From the NCBI GenBank assembly GCA_011037195.1, contig JAAEAF010006124.1:19852-83851 (forward strand): DNA of 64,000 nucleotides, written 5' to 3'. Below the pieces are notes generated by a model. It saw only the letters and a program-made list of their open reading frames with translations, was not told where the DNA came from and did not search any database. This DNA is from Triatoma infestans (lineage: Eukaryota > Arthropoda > Insecta > Hemiptera > Reduviidae). Position 1 is the first letter of the stretch. Every line of letters begins with the position of its first letter. Made by a program: the position numbers and the translations under genes. Below are positions 25,401 to 36,031 of the stretch, piece by piece.

Positions 25401-28400
25401 TTAAAAAGTAAGTAATCATAAAGTAGCTAACCATGAAAAAAATATTCTACGTATATAAAAAGCTTATAATCATCTTTTTACTGTCTTAAAAGTCTATGTT
25501 TATATGTAGATTAGATAAGATTCAAACAGGGAAGGCGAGCCTCATCCCACTGCGATCTAGATAAGAGGTCTATTGTGGATCTCCCAAAATGATAGCACAT
25601 CCCTCAGCTTCGCTCTCTTAATCAGGCCTAGCAATACTGAGAGCGGCTCCGTCATGAAGTTCATGGCTTCGGTATTGCTTGTCCCCAGTTGAAGAAACCT
25701 TGTCCTCGCCAGGCCGGCACACTCACAAAGGATATGTGCCGGGGTTTCCTTCTCAGTCTTGCAGAATCGGCATAACGCGTTATCCGCAAGTCACAAGTGG
25801 TGCATGTGCTTATTCAGCCTACAATGCCCTGTTAGTAGACCCACTATTAGCCCTTCGGCTATGACCAGTAGATCCTTGGTAAATTTAGGCAAATATGTTT
25901 ATAAGCGAGTGCAAAAAATGTTTCTTAACCTGCATAGATAAGTATTTCACAAATCTGTTAAGCCAACCGATTAGCTTCCTAAACTCCCTTAGAAAATATT
26001 TGAAAAGTAAGCTTAAAATGCTTAAAATATATGGCATTGACTCAAATATGATCAAAATATACACAAAACTCCAAACGTACCACTTCGGATTCAGACAAAA
26101 ACATTCACAAGTACAACAACTTAAAAGGAGTCAAAGAACACATTGAAACCATTTTTTTCTTTTTTTTATTGACATTTACACTTGTTACAAGCTTAACAAT
26201 AGTAAATTTGTTCAATTGTGGGACAACTAATAGAAGCCGGAGCGGAGAAGTCACTCTATAGTGAAACTCCAATTTACTCAATAAGTGGATCACGAGGCCA
26301 CTGACGTGTTAGTCTTCGAGTAGAATTTATAGGGTTAGTGGAGGATGTAAGTTCGTGGACAAGAGGATTGACATGAGAGGTTAAACTGTTATAACGGTTT
26401 GTTTTCTGTATATGATTTCTTGACGAACGGATGGTACATTTAAATCTGTAAGAAATGAGCTGAAACGAATTTGCCGAGAATTTTGGATTGGAGGGTTTGC
26501 ATACGATTATAATTAGATCGTTCGGTTGAACTCCACACAGTTCTGCACCGTAAGTCCAAATAGGTTTAAGTGTGACTTTGTGGATTACCAGTTTGTTGGT
26601 AAGTGTTAAGTTAGATCGTTCGTCAAATAAACGCATCAGCATTTTATGTCTTTTAAGTTTGATATGTGGATTCCAGGTGAGGCGTCGATGCAATATATAG
26701 TCATCTTAAGTAGCGAATATTTGGTACTGGAGGTAAGGCGACATGGTCATAATAAACTCGAACAATAGTGAGTCGTCGGAGAGTGAAAGAAATGGTTTTG
26801 CTCTTTTCAGCACTGATTTTGGATTCCCCATTTGTTGAACCATTGTTGATGTGAATTCAGGAGAACCGCCCTATACGCTGCTTTGTACATATCATCATGA
26901 AGAATTAATACTATCACTAACAGACTTACATCTGCAATAGACAAACTGACCCAATACTGCACTAAATGGAAAATGAAAATTAATCATGACAAACGCATAC
27001 TGTTTACTAAACGTAGACCTACAATCAACAGACAAATTAAACACAACAAACTTTATCCCTTGGACTAACAACGTCAAGTACCTTGCAATAACTCTCAACA
27101 ACAAATTGAACTTCACGACCCACGTACAGGACAAAGGGAATTCTGGAAAAATGACTATAAGTCTGTTCTTCCCGTTACTGTCATTTGACTCAAAAATGAC
27201 CGCACAAACAAATTCCTACTGTTCAAAGTAGTCATCAGACGATTACTTTACGCTTCCTCCGCCTGGAGCCTGACTACTAATAGCAACATCAAACACTTTA
27301 GATAACCCAGAACAAATTCCTAAGACTTGCGACTGACTCACCACGACACACTATAATCGACGTACTTCACGTAAAATCTTCTGTAACCCCAGTTTATTCT
27401 TTCATCCAAAATCGTCTCCTGAAACTCCTCTCCACTCTAGACTGTCATCTCAATCCACTATGCCGCGAAATAGATTCCTGCAATCCCTCCATACAGTTAA
27501 GTCAAAAAACTGAAACCATGCTTTCTTAATATTTTTACCTATTTTCCCTGTGCATATTGTTCCTCGCCTTATCCCAAAAATCACTAAATAAACAATGTAG
27601 GAAGGTTATAATGTTGATGTACATTGGAACTACCATTTATTATTATTGTACATACTTGTAAATTTGTAATAAAGCTTTTTATGTATTTATCATGTGAGCC
27701 TGTAGATTGCGAGTTGCCATTACGGGATCTTTATGGGTAACAAGAATGACGGTATCATCAGCAAATTTTCAGAGAGAGTGGCGGTAGTTGGCTATTAGCT
27801 GTATAAATGATGTAAAGAATGGGCCCAACCGGACAGCATTGTGTACCCAACCACATACAAAATTAAATAATAATAATTGTTCAGCAAAAGAAATAAATAC
27901 CGCTTATACTATACCTGTAAAACTCAGATGTAATGCATGTTCGCCTGGTTTCAACACTTAGCTTGGCTATATAAAACAATGGTAAAAGTCGTGTTTTCCT
28001 GAATCAGTAATTTTCAGTAATCAGATTTATTCATAGAATGAATCTTACTGCTCGGAATCAATTTCTGATGCTAGCCTGGGATTTTATTTACTGTATTAAT
28101 ATAGGTAACATTTAATAACGCACGTTTGTTATACTAATCTGACCCAGTCATCTGGTCAAATAGCCGGACTTAAGAAAAAATAAGCATTAGTTTCGCAATA
28201 ATTCTCCCGGATTCATCAGGTCGTATTTTCACGGAATTGAATGTTTATGTAATATTATATTATTAGTGATATTATGAAAACAATAAAAATTGGATTTTTT
28301 TCAAATTTCGGTCTAAAGGATGGAATTTGTATTCATTATCGCTTTGGTTGAGAAGATCAAACCTCTCTTTTGGATACATAGGAGTTGATCATTTATACGG

Positions 28401-31400
28401 GAGCGGTAACAAGGTCAAGACAGGATGGAGACAGATAAGTAAAATTGGGGATTAAGCGAGTGAATAAGATTTTGCTTTAACTTTATAGCAAATCAAAAAC
28501 TACAATAGGCGGAGACTTCCACAAATCTCTGCACAAACCATATGTATTAAAATATTTTTAATAAAAAATTGTCCTATATTAAAACCTATGTGGACTTACG
28601 GACTAGAGCTGTGGGGTTCAGCCAAACCGACCAACATACGGACTATACATACGTTTCAATCAAAACTACTCCGACAGATAGTAGACGCACCTTTTTACGT
28701 TACAAACCTAACTCTCCATAACGACCTCAACATTCCTTTCGTACAACAACTCGCCAAGACTAAATATAATAAATTTCACTCTGCTCTCTCTCACTGCTCT
28801 AATCCTTTCGTACAATCTCTCGCCTCCACTACCATCCCTGACAATCCACCACGCCGACTGAACCGCCAGTGGCCCCGAGATTTCCTTCGGGACTGATCAG
28901 TGCTGGTATCCCGTAGAGAGTGCTACCACTGGGTAGTTTCTCTCCTCCTACTTTTCACGCCTCTGTAATCTCATCAACATATTTACTCATTGTATGTATC
29001 TATATACAGATTGTAAATGGCTAAATAAAGAAAAAAAAAAAAAAATTTGTCGAAGGATTGGTTCTCTGCTGAAAGAAATATTATGGTATATTGTCATAAC
29101 ATTAAAAAAAACAAAAAACAAAATAATAAATTCAAAGGATTCTAATTGAATTATGAATATTTAAAATAATGTGAATAAGTGATAGTTATTTGGTGGGGGA
29201 CATCTTAATGGTTGAGTATATGAGACATAATTTACCCCCACTTACCTTGGCCAAGAATTCACTTCAAATGGGACCCATCCTCCATATATAGTAGTAAATT
29301 TGGTTTGCCTATCAAAAACAGGCCGTCTAAGACAAGCATTTGTTACACCCCAGATAAAGAGATAAGCTGTAATTCGTTTGAAAATTTGTATAAATTTAAT
29401 AGTATTTTGTCTAATTTCTTCTTGCTTTGGTGATAGTTTTTCTTTTGGAATTGCAAATTGCTCATTTAATACATTACAAAATGCTTTAATAGTATTTGAT
29501 TTGGAAAGAAGTGTCGCGCTAGTGACAAAGGAATAAGTTCCTATAGCCACATAATGGGAAAGTTCCACTAAGGTCAAGAAATCGTGTGCTTCATGGTTGA
29601 GCAATATCTGAAAGTAAATAAATAAATTATTCATCATTTTTTACTTCTTATTCATTACATTTTTTTTTTTCAGTTTTTTACGATAAATGGATATGAATAC
29701 TTGGTGAAATTACAATTATAAATTTTTATGTTAAAAAATATGGAACTCCCAGCGCAAGGATTGAGTTGACTAAGTCAAATTGCACTTTAGTCAATTTTTC
29801 TACATTTTTTTTTAATGTTTAATATTTTTATTTTTTAATTTTTGAACAGAGACACACTAAAGACTACCACAAAGTTCTTCTGAGGATCGAAGGTTATATC
29901 TTTGTAAATAGCCACTCTGTTATACAACTATTCAAAAACAACAGGTTTTCAAAGCAAATTCCAAGTGTTACTGCATTCTCTGTATCCCAGTTTTAGATTT
30001 CAACTTAAAAGAAAGTTCAACTAATCAAAAGAACATTAATTATTGTATTACCATTGTAATACGCAATAATTATTGGTTGGAAAATATCAGTCAGCTAATG
30101 GAGATTTAAAATCAGGTTCCGTTCAAAATCAAAAACCTGGTGTGAAGCATTCACACAACTTTCTTTTACTCCAGTTCTCAAAGTTATAATTGACAAATTT
30201 TATAACTAGTGTACCAAATTTAATGAAATTCGTCAAAAACTGAAAAAGCTCTTCAGTAAAAACGCACTTCTGGTTAACTAATTTTCTTGAAACTCTGAAA
30301 TTTTGGCCATCTATTTATTTCTAATTAATTTGGTTTGGATGATAGAAATTCTATAATCAACAATGATAGCACTTAAGAGAATAACATAACCCTTTCTCCC
30401 TGCCTAAAAGTACCCTTAAATGAATTTTTCCAGAGAAATGTTTTAAATAAAAGTTGTAGGTCTTTGTATGTCCAGTTTATTTACGAAGTTTTAAGAAAAT
30501 CGTTGGAGCCATTTTTGAGAAAATCGCGAAAAAGTGAAAAAAAATCATTAAATCAAGTGGAAAAGCAAACCCACTTCCGGTCATCAGATTTTTTCAAACT
30601 CGGAATTTCTACAACAAATTCAATTCTAATTAACATTATTTAGATGACAAAATTGTCTAATAAACTGAAATAGCACTTTAGAGGAAATCATGACCCCCTC
30701 TCCTCCACCAAAAGTACTTTAAATGCATTTTTCCGTAGAAATGTTTTATATAAAAGTTTTAGCTCTTTGTATGCGTAGTTGATGTTGCAAGTTTCAAGAA
30801 AATCGTTGGAGCGATTTTTGAGAAAATCGCAAGAAAGTAAAAAAAAAAGAACTTGTAAAATGAACTGGTAAGGAATTTTTATGTATAACGTACTGTCAGA
30901 ACCCATGGTGATACCTAAACGATATCAATTTTGAACATTCTACGGTTCTTCGTTTTATGAGCTAAGCTCTTCATATGGTCTTATTTCAAACAGGATCATA
31001 GATTTTTTGAACACTTATTGAACGAGAAAAATCCATTGAATATTCACTGAGATATTCAATTTCAAATGTAGAGAAATTCTCTGCCTTCTGGTTGCTATTC
31101 TTTTGAGTTTATAGTCAAATAAGACAAGACGTATTCACAATTAGTTGTTCTAAATTAATTTTGAACATTAAATAAGCACAAACATGCCCCTTTTGTCCAT
31201 TGATTCTCATTGATTGCACTCATTGCAGAATCAGAAGGATATCTTTGCAGGGGTTTTAGAAATTCTTTCTTTAAGTCCTTCTACAAGGTGACATTGTTTA
31301 AGTTGTCATAAACTTTACTATTTTTTAGGTAACCTTTAGAGGAAGTAATCCAAAGGCATCAGGCCTGGGAACCGGGAGAGCTATTGAAATGGACTATGCG

Positions 31401-34400
31401 TGCATGTCAATCCATTTACCCCCCGGTATGTGCGATCTAGATATCGCCCTATTATCCTCGCATTGTGAGCTGGTTATCCATCTTGTTGAAAGTATATGAT
31501 TTACCGGCGAGTGCGCTGGTAGTGAAAGAGGGTCATTTCGAATCAAATCTGAGAGAACGTCACTTAATAAATATAGGTGCCTGTTTGGTTCAATGTTTCA
31601 TTATAAACAAAATACGGACCTACAAATTGATCCCATTATTAGGCCGCACCATATTATATTTATCGAAATCATTAACTGACACGCTGTTGGATAAGTAATA
31701 TCTGAATGATTGTGGTGGTTGGTTCCGCATAGCTGGAAAGCATCAGAGACATTTTCCGTGATAGCCTGCTTCATTTTGTGGTCATCGACCAGTTTCGGGC
31801 GTTCGCCTATAATCAGGATGTGTTTGTTGAACAGTGTAATACAGTGTGTATATATTTGTATATACATATCAGAGTTTACCAACTGTATTTGCTCTGTGCA
31901 AGTCTATATTATTACAGTGTTCAACGAAAAACATCCTGATGATGGGCGAACGCCCGAAACCAGTCGATGACCATAAAATGAAGCAGGCTATCACAGAAAA
32001 ATGTCTCTGATAAATATCTGGATTTTTAACTGCCCATTTTTGGAAATTTCGCCTATTCAATAATCCATTATTCGTAAATTTGCATTCTTCATGCCATTGC
32101 CTTATTTGACAATAAACTCAAAAACGATATGGAATTCTAGCGATGGAAGGGCAGAGAACTTTTTGTATATCTCAGCAAGATATCATTTAAAAATTTTTTT
32201 TGTTCTATCTGGCGTATATTTTCCAAGAAAATTGAATGAAGCATGTCAAATTTGTTACAGTAGTATAAAATTATCTAATTAAATACCATTCGTGCGATAA
32301 TAATGATAATGGTAATAGCTCTTCGCAGTTTGGGTAGGTAAAATTAAACTTTTGCGTTATTTCGATCATAAGCACTCGCTTACATTTCGAACAGTTAAAA
32401 TTATATGGCAATTAGGACTGTCACGCGGAGGATCTTGGTACCAGTCCGGTTGTGCTACCCTTAGATTTTTTCTTCCTAGGAGCCTCTTCTACAGCTCACT
32501 GTCCGGTGATAGTCAATGTTGTCTGTAACCAGAGAACACTGTCCGGAGGCCGGCAGTGCATGAGAAGGCTCCGCGAGCCAATGACCAGAGATGTTGACGT
32601 GCTTTAAATTGAAACAAAAACAAAATAACAATAAGGCCTCGTTTAATTTTCCCAAATTACCCGAGAAAAAATTATCAGGCCTTGATAATAATACAACAGC
32701 ATTGATAATTTTTATGATTTAATGAAACAGTGTCTGTATTACCTCTAATATAGGGTGGAACAATCCAGTGATACTTATAACATAATATCTTGCAATGTGT
32801 AAAACAGATACCCTTGTACGAGTATTATCATATATCAAACCGCAATATAAAAATAAGTTATAGCCAGTTAAAGAAAACAATTTATTATTATTCGTTTCAG
32901 AGCTCTTCTTTTTTTTCTGCTAAAAAAAATAATTAACAAATAAAAATAAAATACTAAGCAAAATGTAATTATGTCTTTCAAATAGGAACAAATTAAATTA
33001 TATCATTTAATAGTTTTTATTTTTTTTTTGTTGATAAACTCAAATTCTGGAATTGCATTCAAAAATAATTCCAGTGTATTTTTCAGTCAATTTTCCAGGT
33101 CTATGCTCAACTTTTCTGCAATGAGATGGTCTTCCTGTTATGTATGGACTTGAAAACAATACAGATTATTTCAAAGAAATATCACAAGTTTCGAAAAAAA
33201 GGGATGCATTATTCTGGAATGTTTGAAAAAATTGGAAATACATAAATTTAAAGTGCACATTTTTAAAAGAATGATCAGCTGATAATTGATACTTAAATAT
33301 CTCAGATCAGCATATTAACGATTATTCTAATAATCATTAAGTATCTATTATCTTGCGTGTTCTCTATATTGGATTTCCCCTCTCAGAGTTAGTTTTTACA
33401 ATGATCAGAACATATGAAATTGTAGGTAAGACAGAATTACACTTCAAACACTTCGACCAACACAATTACTTTTAAAAAAAATCTGGTGTGAAACACTCAC
33501 ACAACTTTCTCTTACTCCAGTTCTCAAAATTATAATTGACAAATTTCATAGTTTGTGTACCAAATTTAATGAAATTCATCGAAAACTGAAAAAACTGTTT
33601 AGTAAAAGCGCACTTCCGGTTTACTAATTTTCTTGAAACTGAATTTCAGCCATCTATTTATTTCTAATTAATTATGTTTGGATGATAGAATTGTATAATC
33701 AACTATGATAGCACATTAGAGAAAAACATAACCCCACCCCTCCCCTAAAAGTGCCCTTAAAAGAATTTTCCCAAAGAAATGTTTTAAATAAAAGATGTAG
33801 ATCTTTGCATGTTTAGTTTATATATGAAGTTTCAAAAAAATCGTCGAAGCCATTTTTGAGAAAATTGCGAAAAAGAGAATAAATCATTTAATAAAGTGGT
33901 AAAGTAAACGCACTTCCGGTTATCCAATTTTTTTCAAACTCGGAATTTCAACAACATATTTAATTCTAATTAACATTATTTAGATGACAGAATTGTCTAA
34001 TAAACTGAAATAGCACTTTACATGGAAACCTAACTCCACCCCTCCCCAAAAGTGCCCTTCATTGCATTTTCCCGGAGAAATGTTACAAATAAAAGTTGTA
34101 GCTCTTTGAATATGTGGTTGATATTTCAAGTTTAAAGAAAATCGTCGGAGCCATTTTTGAGAAAATCGCAAAAAAGTAAAAAATCCAAATAGTAAGTGGT
34201 ACTTCCGGTTGAAGAATTTTGACAGATAAAATAGTGTCAGATCCCATGGTTCAACTCTCTACAGTTTTTCGTTTTTGTGCTATGCTGTTCACATACATAC
34301 ATACACACAGACACACACACAGACCATTTGCTAAAAACCACTTTTTTGGACTCAGGGGACCTCAAAACGGATATTTCCGGTGATAACTCGATATCGAAAA

Positions 34401-35370
34401 TTTGACACGATTACAATACTTCCTCTTACTAGGAGTAAGAGAAAGTAAAAATTAGTTGTGAAACACTTACACAACATTCTCTTACTCCAGATTTCAAAAT
34501 TGTAATTGACAAATTTTATAGTTAGTATACAAAATTTAATGCAATTCGTCGAAGACTGAAAAAAAAACAGTAAAAACGCACTTTACTAATTTTATTGAAA
34601 CCCCTGAATTTTGGCAATCTATTTATTACTAAAAATAATTTGGTTTAAATGGTAGAATTATGTAATTAACTATGATGAGGCTTAGAAGGAAACATAACCC
34701 CACCCTACCCCCAAAAGCTCCCTTAAATGACTTTACCAGGAAAAATGTTTCAAATAAAAATTGTAGCTCTTCATATGTGTAGTTCACATTCTTAGTTTAA
34801 AGAAAATCGTTAGAGCCGTTTTTGATAAAATACCAGAAAACTGAAAAATACATTTCAGTTAAAAACGCACTTTCGGTCATTCGATTTTTTTTTAAACTCG
34901 GAATTTCAACAACACATTTAAATCTAATTAATATTATTTGTATGACAGAATTTTATAGTAAGCTCAAACAGCACTTTAGAGGAAAAACCTAACCTCACTC
35001 CCCAAAAGTGAATTTTCGGCGAAAACTCGAGATCGAAAATTTGACACGATTACAATACTTCCTCTTATTAGAAGTAAGTGAAAGTAAAAATCATCAGACA
35101 TTTTAAAATATAATTATCTGTAAGTTATTACAAATATTAAATTAGAGAATAGGATAGCTTTGCATTATCAGCATCATAAGAAGGTGCATATTGGAATATA
35201 TGTTGATATGTCTGTACTCTACATTGTTTAGGGGATATGTTCCTAGAATGTTGGCACATTCCTACTTGAATTAAGTTGCGTATTTTAAAGGAAGGACTTA
35301 TGATTTGTACAATTTTTTTATTACTCACCGTAATTTTATGAAAAGGTATTAATTTCTTTATGTTTTCCAT
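19142..35370 (-). CDS. Odorant receptor OR-B, complete 8-exon gene, 415 aa
   Basis: Exons in transcript order: 35329-35370 (MENIKKLIPFHKIT, donor GTGAGT), 32743-32919, 29246-29607, 24321-24575, 23056-23152, 22872-22979, 20586-20741, 19142-19192. All introns are GT-AG, phases agree, and the joined length is 1,248 nt with one stop. Landmarks: YCGLIYDNTRTR near helix 1; GGWVPFEVNSWPR, the segment equivalent to the W-x-P-F-D motif of the second outer loop; LCSGIIICTLIYMIT; YCWAGQQLTDK; and the C-terminal helix 7 signature LLQASFSYLNMLEALR. Known: 7tm_6 receptors are about 400 aa and form odour-gated cation channels with Orco in olfactory neuron membranes. The ligand cannot be predicted. Introns carry Jockey elements, a SINE, palindromic hammerhead elements and three ACTTCCGG repeats. 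The first exon is the least certain; it is supported by ATG, donor and phase only. Confidence 0.85.
19373..19412. repeat. (TAA)n microsatellite
   Basis: About 13 perfect AAT triplets, just downstream of the OR-B stop-codon exon in + coordinates, within its last intron. Confidence 0.95.
19781..20034. repeat. Palindromic element, copy 1, with decayed hammerhead motifs
   Basis: Left arm 19781-19877 and right arm 19930-20034 are inverted copies (CCGTGATAGCCTGCG … against … GAGCAGACTATCACGG), separated by a loop of about 50 bp. The right arm reads CATC-CTGATGA-T-GGGC-GAAC-GCCC-GAAAC as at 31.9 kb, but the cleavage-site triplet is lost. The left arm read on the minus strand has a 3-base deletion in CTGATGA. 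Lies in the last intron of OR-B. Confidence 0.85.
20742..22871. other. Intron 6 of OR-B, no further gene recognised
   Basis: Between exons 6 and 7 of OR-B in genomic order. It holds a few short open frames of unknown origin, for example minus strand 21562-21747 (…GNQIGTVQTKRPIDYLDYIV) and minus strand 22482-22706 (…IETYEVNSLYELDSLILAMD). Both look like protein fragments rather than random translation, possibly from transposable elements, but I cannot name a family. Confidence 0.35.
23153..24320. other. Intron 4 of OR-B, no gene recognised
   Basis: AT-rich. A segment at about 24080-24260 has a somewhat coding-like composition (NQPPSVYDSEAEPLNFENGG in one frame) but is interrupted and not assigned. 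Confidence 0.35.
25530..25890 (-). pseudogene. R1/I-like non-LTR element, C-terminal remnant
   Basis: Seen on the minus strand: GLLTGHCRLNKHMHHL, a stop, then LCRFCKTEKETPAHILCECA, then GLARTRFLQLG and …LLGLIKRAKLRD. Spacing of the C..C…H…C zinc knuckle and the following ALAR.R segment matches the 51.5-kb element (CRLCQEEEETASHLLFDC, IARLRYEIFG, VLDLIKRGGF). Lies in intron 3 of OR-B. Confidence 0.8.
25955..26146 (+). pseudogene. Jockey-like reverse transcriptase fragment
   Basis: Seen: QPISFLNSLRKYLKS, then YHFGFRQKHSQVQQLKR. Known: 'RPISLLNSLGKI.E' and 'QFGFR..HST..QL' are conserved reverse-transcriptase blocks 2-3 of Jockey-group elements. It stops abruptly where the poly(A) end of a minus-strand Jockey begins (26147), indicating interruption by that insertion. 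No continuation was found on the far side. Confidence 0.75.
26147..27848 (-). pseudogene. Jockey-like element, split by a younger Jockey insertion
   Basis: Two minus-strand parts join in order. The 5' part (27848-27698) has GPILYIIYTANSQL and, after a frameshift, the catalytic box KFADDTVILVTHKDPVMATR. The 3' part (26854-26147) has WFNKWGIQ, AEKSKTISFTLRR, HRRLTWNPHIKLKRHK, WTYGAELCGVQ and the C-terminus RRLTRQWPRDPLIE, followed by a T-rich run (the poly(A) tail on the minus strand). The catalytic Asp pair of the FADD box is present, but the frame is broken. The gap between the parts is filled by the + strand element 26855-27691. Confidence 0.8.
26855..27691 (+). mobile_element. 5'-truncated Jockey-like element nested in another Jockey
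   Basis: Seen: RLTSAIDKLTQYCTKWKMKI, NHDKRILFTKRRPTINRQIK, then in the next frame VKYLAITLNNKLNFTTHVQ and RLLYASSAWSL. These are the palm and thumb regions of a Jockey-group reverse transcriptase, with several frameshifts. The direct repeat ATGTGA (26849-26854 and 27692-27697) flanks it and falls exactly where the host minus-strand element is interrupted, so it is the target-site duplication. Confidence 0.8.
28540..29045 (+). mobile_element. 5'-truncated Jockey-like element with poly(A) tail
   Basis: Seen: LKPMWTYGLELWGSAKPTNI, LLRQIVDAPFYVTN, LNIPFVQQLAKTKYNKFHSA and a C-terminus RRLNRQWPRDFLRD-stop (28896), then a short 3' UTR and AATAAAG followed by poly(A) (29024-29045). This is the C-terminal ~100 residues of the same protein type as 26274-26693 on the minus strand, but uninterrupted, so it is younger. 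Lies in intron 3 of OR-B, antisense to the gene. Confidence 0.85.
30138..30975 (+). repeat. ACTTCCGG repeat family, copy 2
   Basis: Begins GTGTGAAGCATTCACACAACTTTC and runs through both internal halves to GAGCTAAGCTCTTCATATGG; the outer right end is missing. ETS-like sites: CACTTCTGG (mutated, 30268), CACTTCCGGT (30571); the third is lost. Lies in intron 2 of OR-B. Confidence 0.85.
31742..32010. repeat. Palindromic element, copy 2, with hammerhead motif in the right arm
   Basis: Arms 31742-31840 and about 31909-32010 are inverted copies of about 100 bp with ~90% identity, both starting ATCAGAGACATTTT at the outside and ending near TGTTGAACA…GTAATA at the inside; the loop is about 68 bp. Each arm carries the hammerhead-like core pointing toward the outside of the element, complete in the right arm and mutated in the left. 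Lies in intron 2 of OR-B. Confidence 0.9.
31932..31969 (+). ncRNA. Candidate hammerhead ribozyme, minimal stem III
   Basis: Seen in order: CATC (stem I 5' strand), CTGATGA, T, GGGC-GAAC-GCCC (stem II), GAAA, C-CA-G (two-base stem III loop closed by A-U and C-G), TC, then GATG (stem I 3' strand). CATC pairs with GATG, GGGC with GCCC, and the conserved CUGAUGA, GAAA and GUC are all present; predicted self-cleavage would follow the C at 31965. The one departure is an extra U between CUGAUGA and stem II. Known: hammerheads with very short stem III occur in Penelope-like and other retroelements and usually act as dimers. Inference: functional or recently functional ribozyme of a transposable element. 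Activity is untested. Confidence 0.6.
32415..32630 (+). mobile_element. SINE, decayed tRNA-like head
   Basis: Body CTTAGATTTTTTCTTCCTAG, GAGCCTCTT…ACAGCTCACTGTCCGG and GAGGCCGGCAGTGCA…GAGAAGGCTCCG matches the SINE at 61.8 kb closely, followed by an A-rich tail (32610-32630). The tRNA-like 5' part is eroded (GGTACCAGTCCGG). Lies in intron 2 of OR-B, 110 bp downstream (in + coordinates upstream) of exon 2. Confidence 0.8.
33481..34450 (+). repeat. ACTTCCGG repeat family, copy 3 (complete)
   Basis: The best full-length copy, about 970 bp. Left end AATCTGGTGTGAAACACTCA then ACTTTCTCTTACTCC; right end GGAGTAAGAGAAAGTAAAAA, so the ends contain the inverted pair ACTTTCTCTTACTCC/GGAGTAAGAGAAAGT. The interior has two diverged ~310-bp halves (33609-33905 and 33910-34190) and three ACTTCCGG sites (33612, 33913, 34201). 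Then (CA)n, TTTGCTAAAAACCACTTTTT, GGACTCAGGGGACCTCAAAA and CGAAAATTTGACACGATTAC. No protein-coding frame. Lies in intron 1 of OR-B. Confidence 0.9.
34452..35089 (+). repeat. ACTTCCGG repeat family, copy 4 (internally deleted)
   Basis: Directly abuts copy 3. Same left end (GTGTGAAACACTTACACAAC in slightly altered form) and right end (TACAATACTTCCTCTTATTA, GTAAGTGAAAGT) but the third ETS-like site and (CA)n block are deleted, giving about 640 bp. The tandem placement suggests insertion of one copy next to another. Confidence 0.85.
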
Positions 35371-36031
35371 AATTTTATATATATATATATATGTATATGT
35401 ATGAATGATTTACTTAAGATTAAATTATGGAAATATAGACTACTCAAGCAACAACCATATTTGCCAACTATCTGAACACAACTGAACACTCAACACTGTC
35501 AGGATATTATATTTTAAAACTGTTTTTCTTTAATTAATCTTTTTTTTTTTAATTGCCATTAGTTGTTGCAATTCTCCTTTAATAATTTATTAGATTCCTT
35601 TCCTTAACAAGGTCAGTAAACAATGTTTCAAAAGGCTATTAATTAATAGAATTTTTTATTATCTAGATGAATTATTAAAATTATCATTGTTAAAGAAAAA
35701 TATTAGGTCAATTTCTGTTTAATTTGTAAACACCAGAATGAAAAACTATTAATCTTTTTTTAAATGTGTTAAAACTTAAGTTTCCACAACAAATGTGTAA
35801 TTATAAGAATAGAATAGAATCATTAATTCAAAAAAACTCCATAAAGGAAGTAGGATAATCGTAATAGGGATTAAAAAAGGAATTAAGGAAATATATATAC
35901 GGTGATGATAATAAAATTGAGCAGGACACAGTAAAAAAAAAAAAAAAAAAATCGATAAAAAATAAGCCAATAAAATGAAAGGACTGAGACACGTGGAAGA
36001 GTAATTAATAATGATTAAAACAAAAGAAAAA
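35371..36031. other. 5' flank of OR-B
   Basis: AT-rich, contains an (AT)n run at 35379-35396 immediately upstream of the proposed OR-B ATG. It should hold the promoter, but no TATA box or initiator can be called with confidence. Confidence 0.35.
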
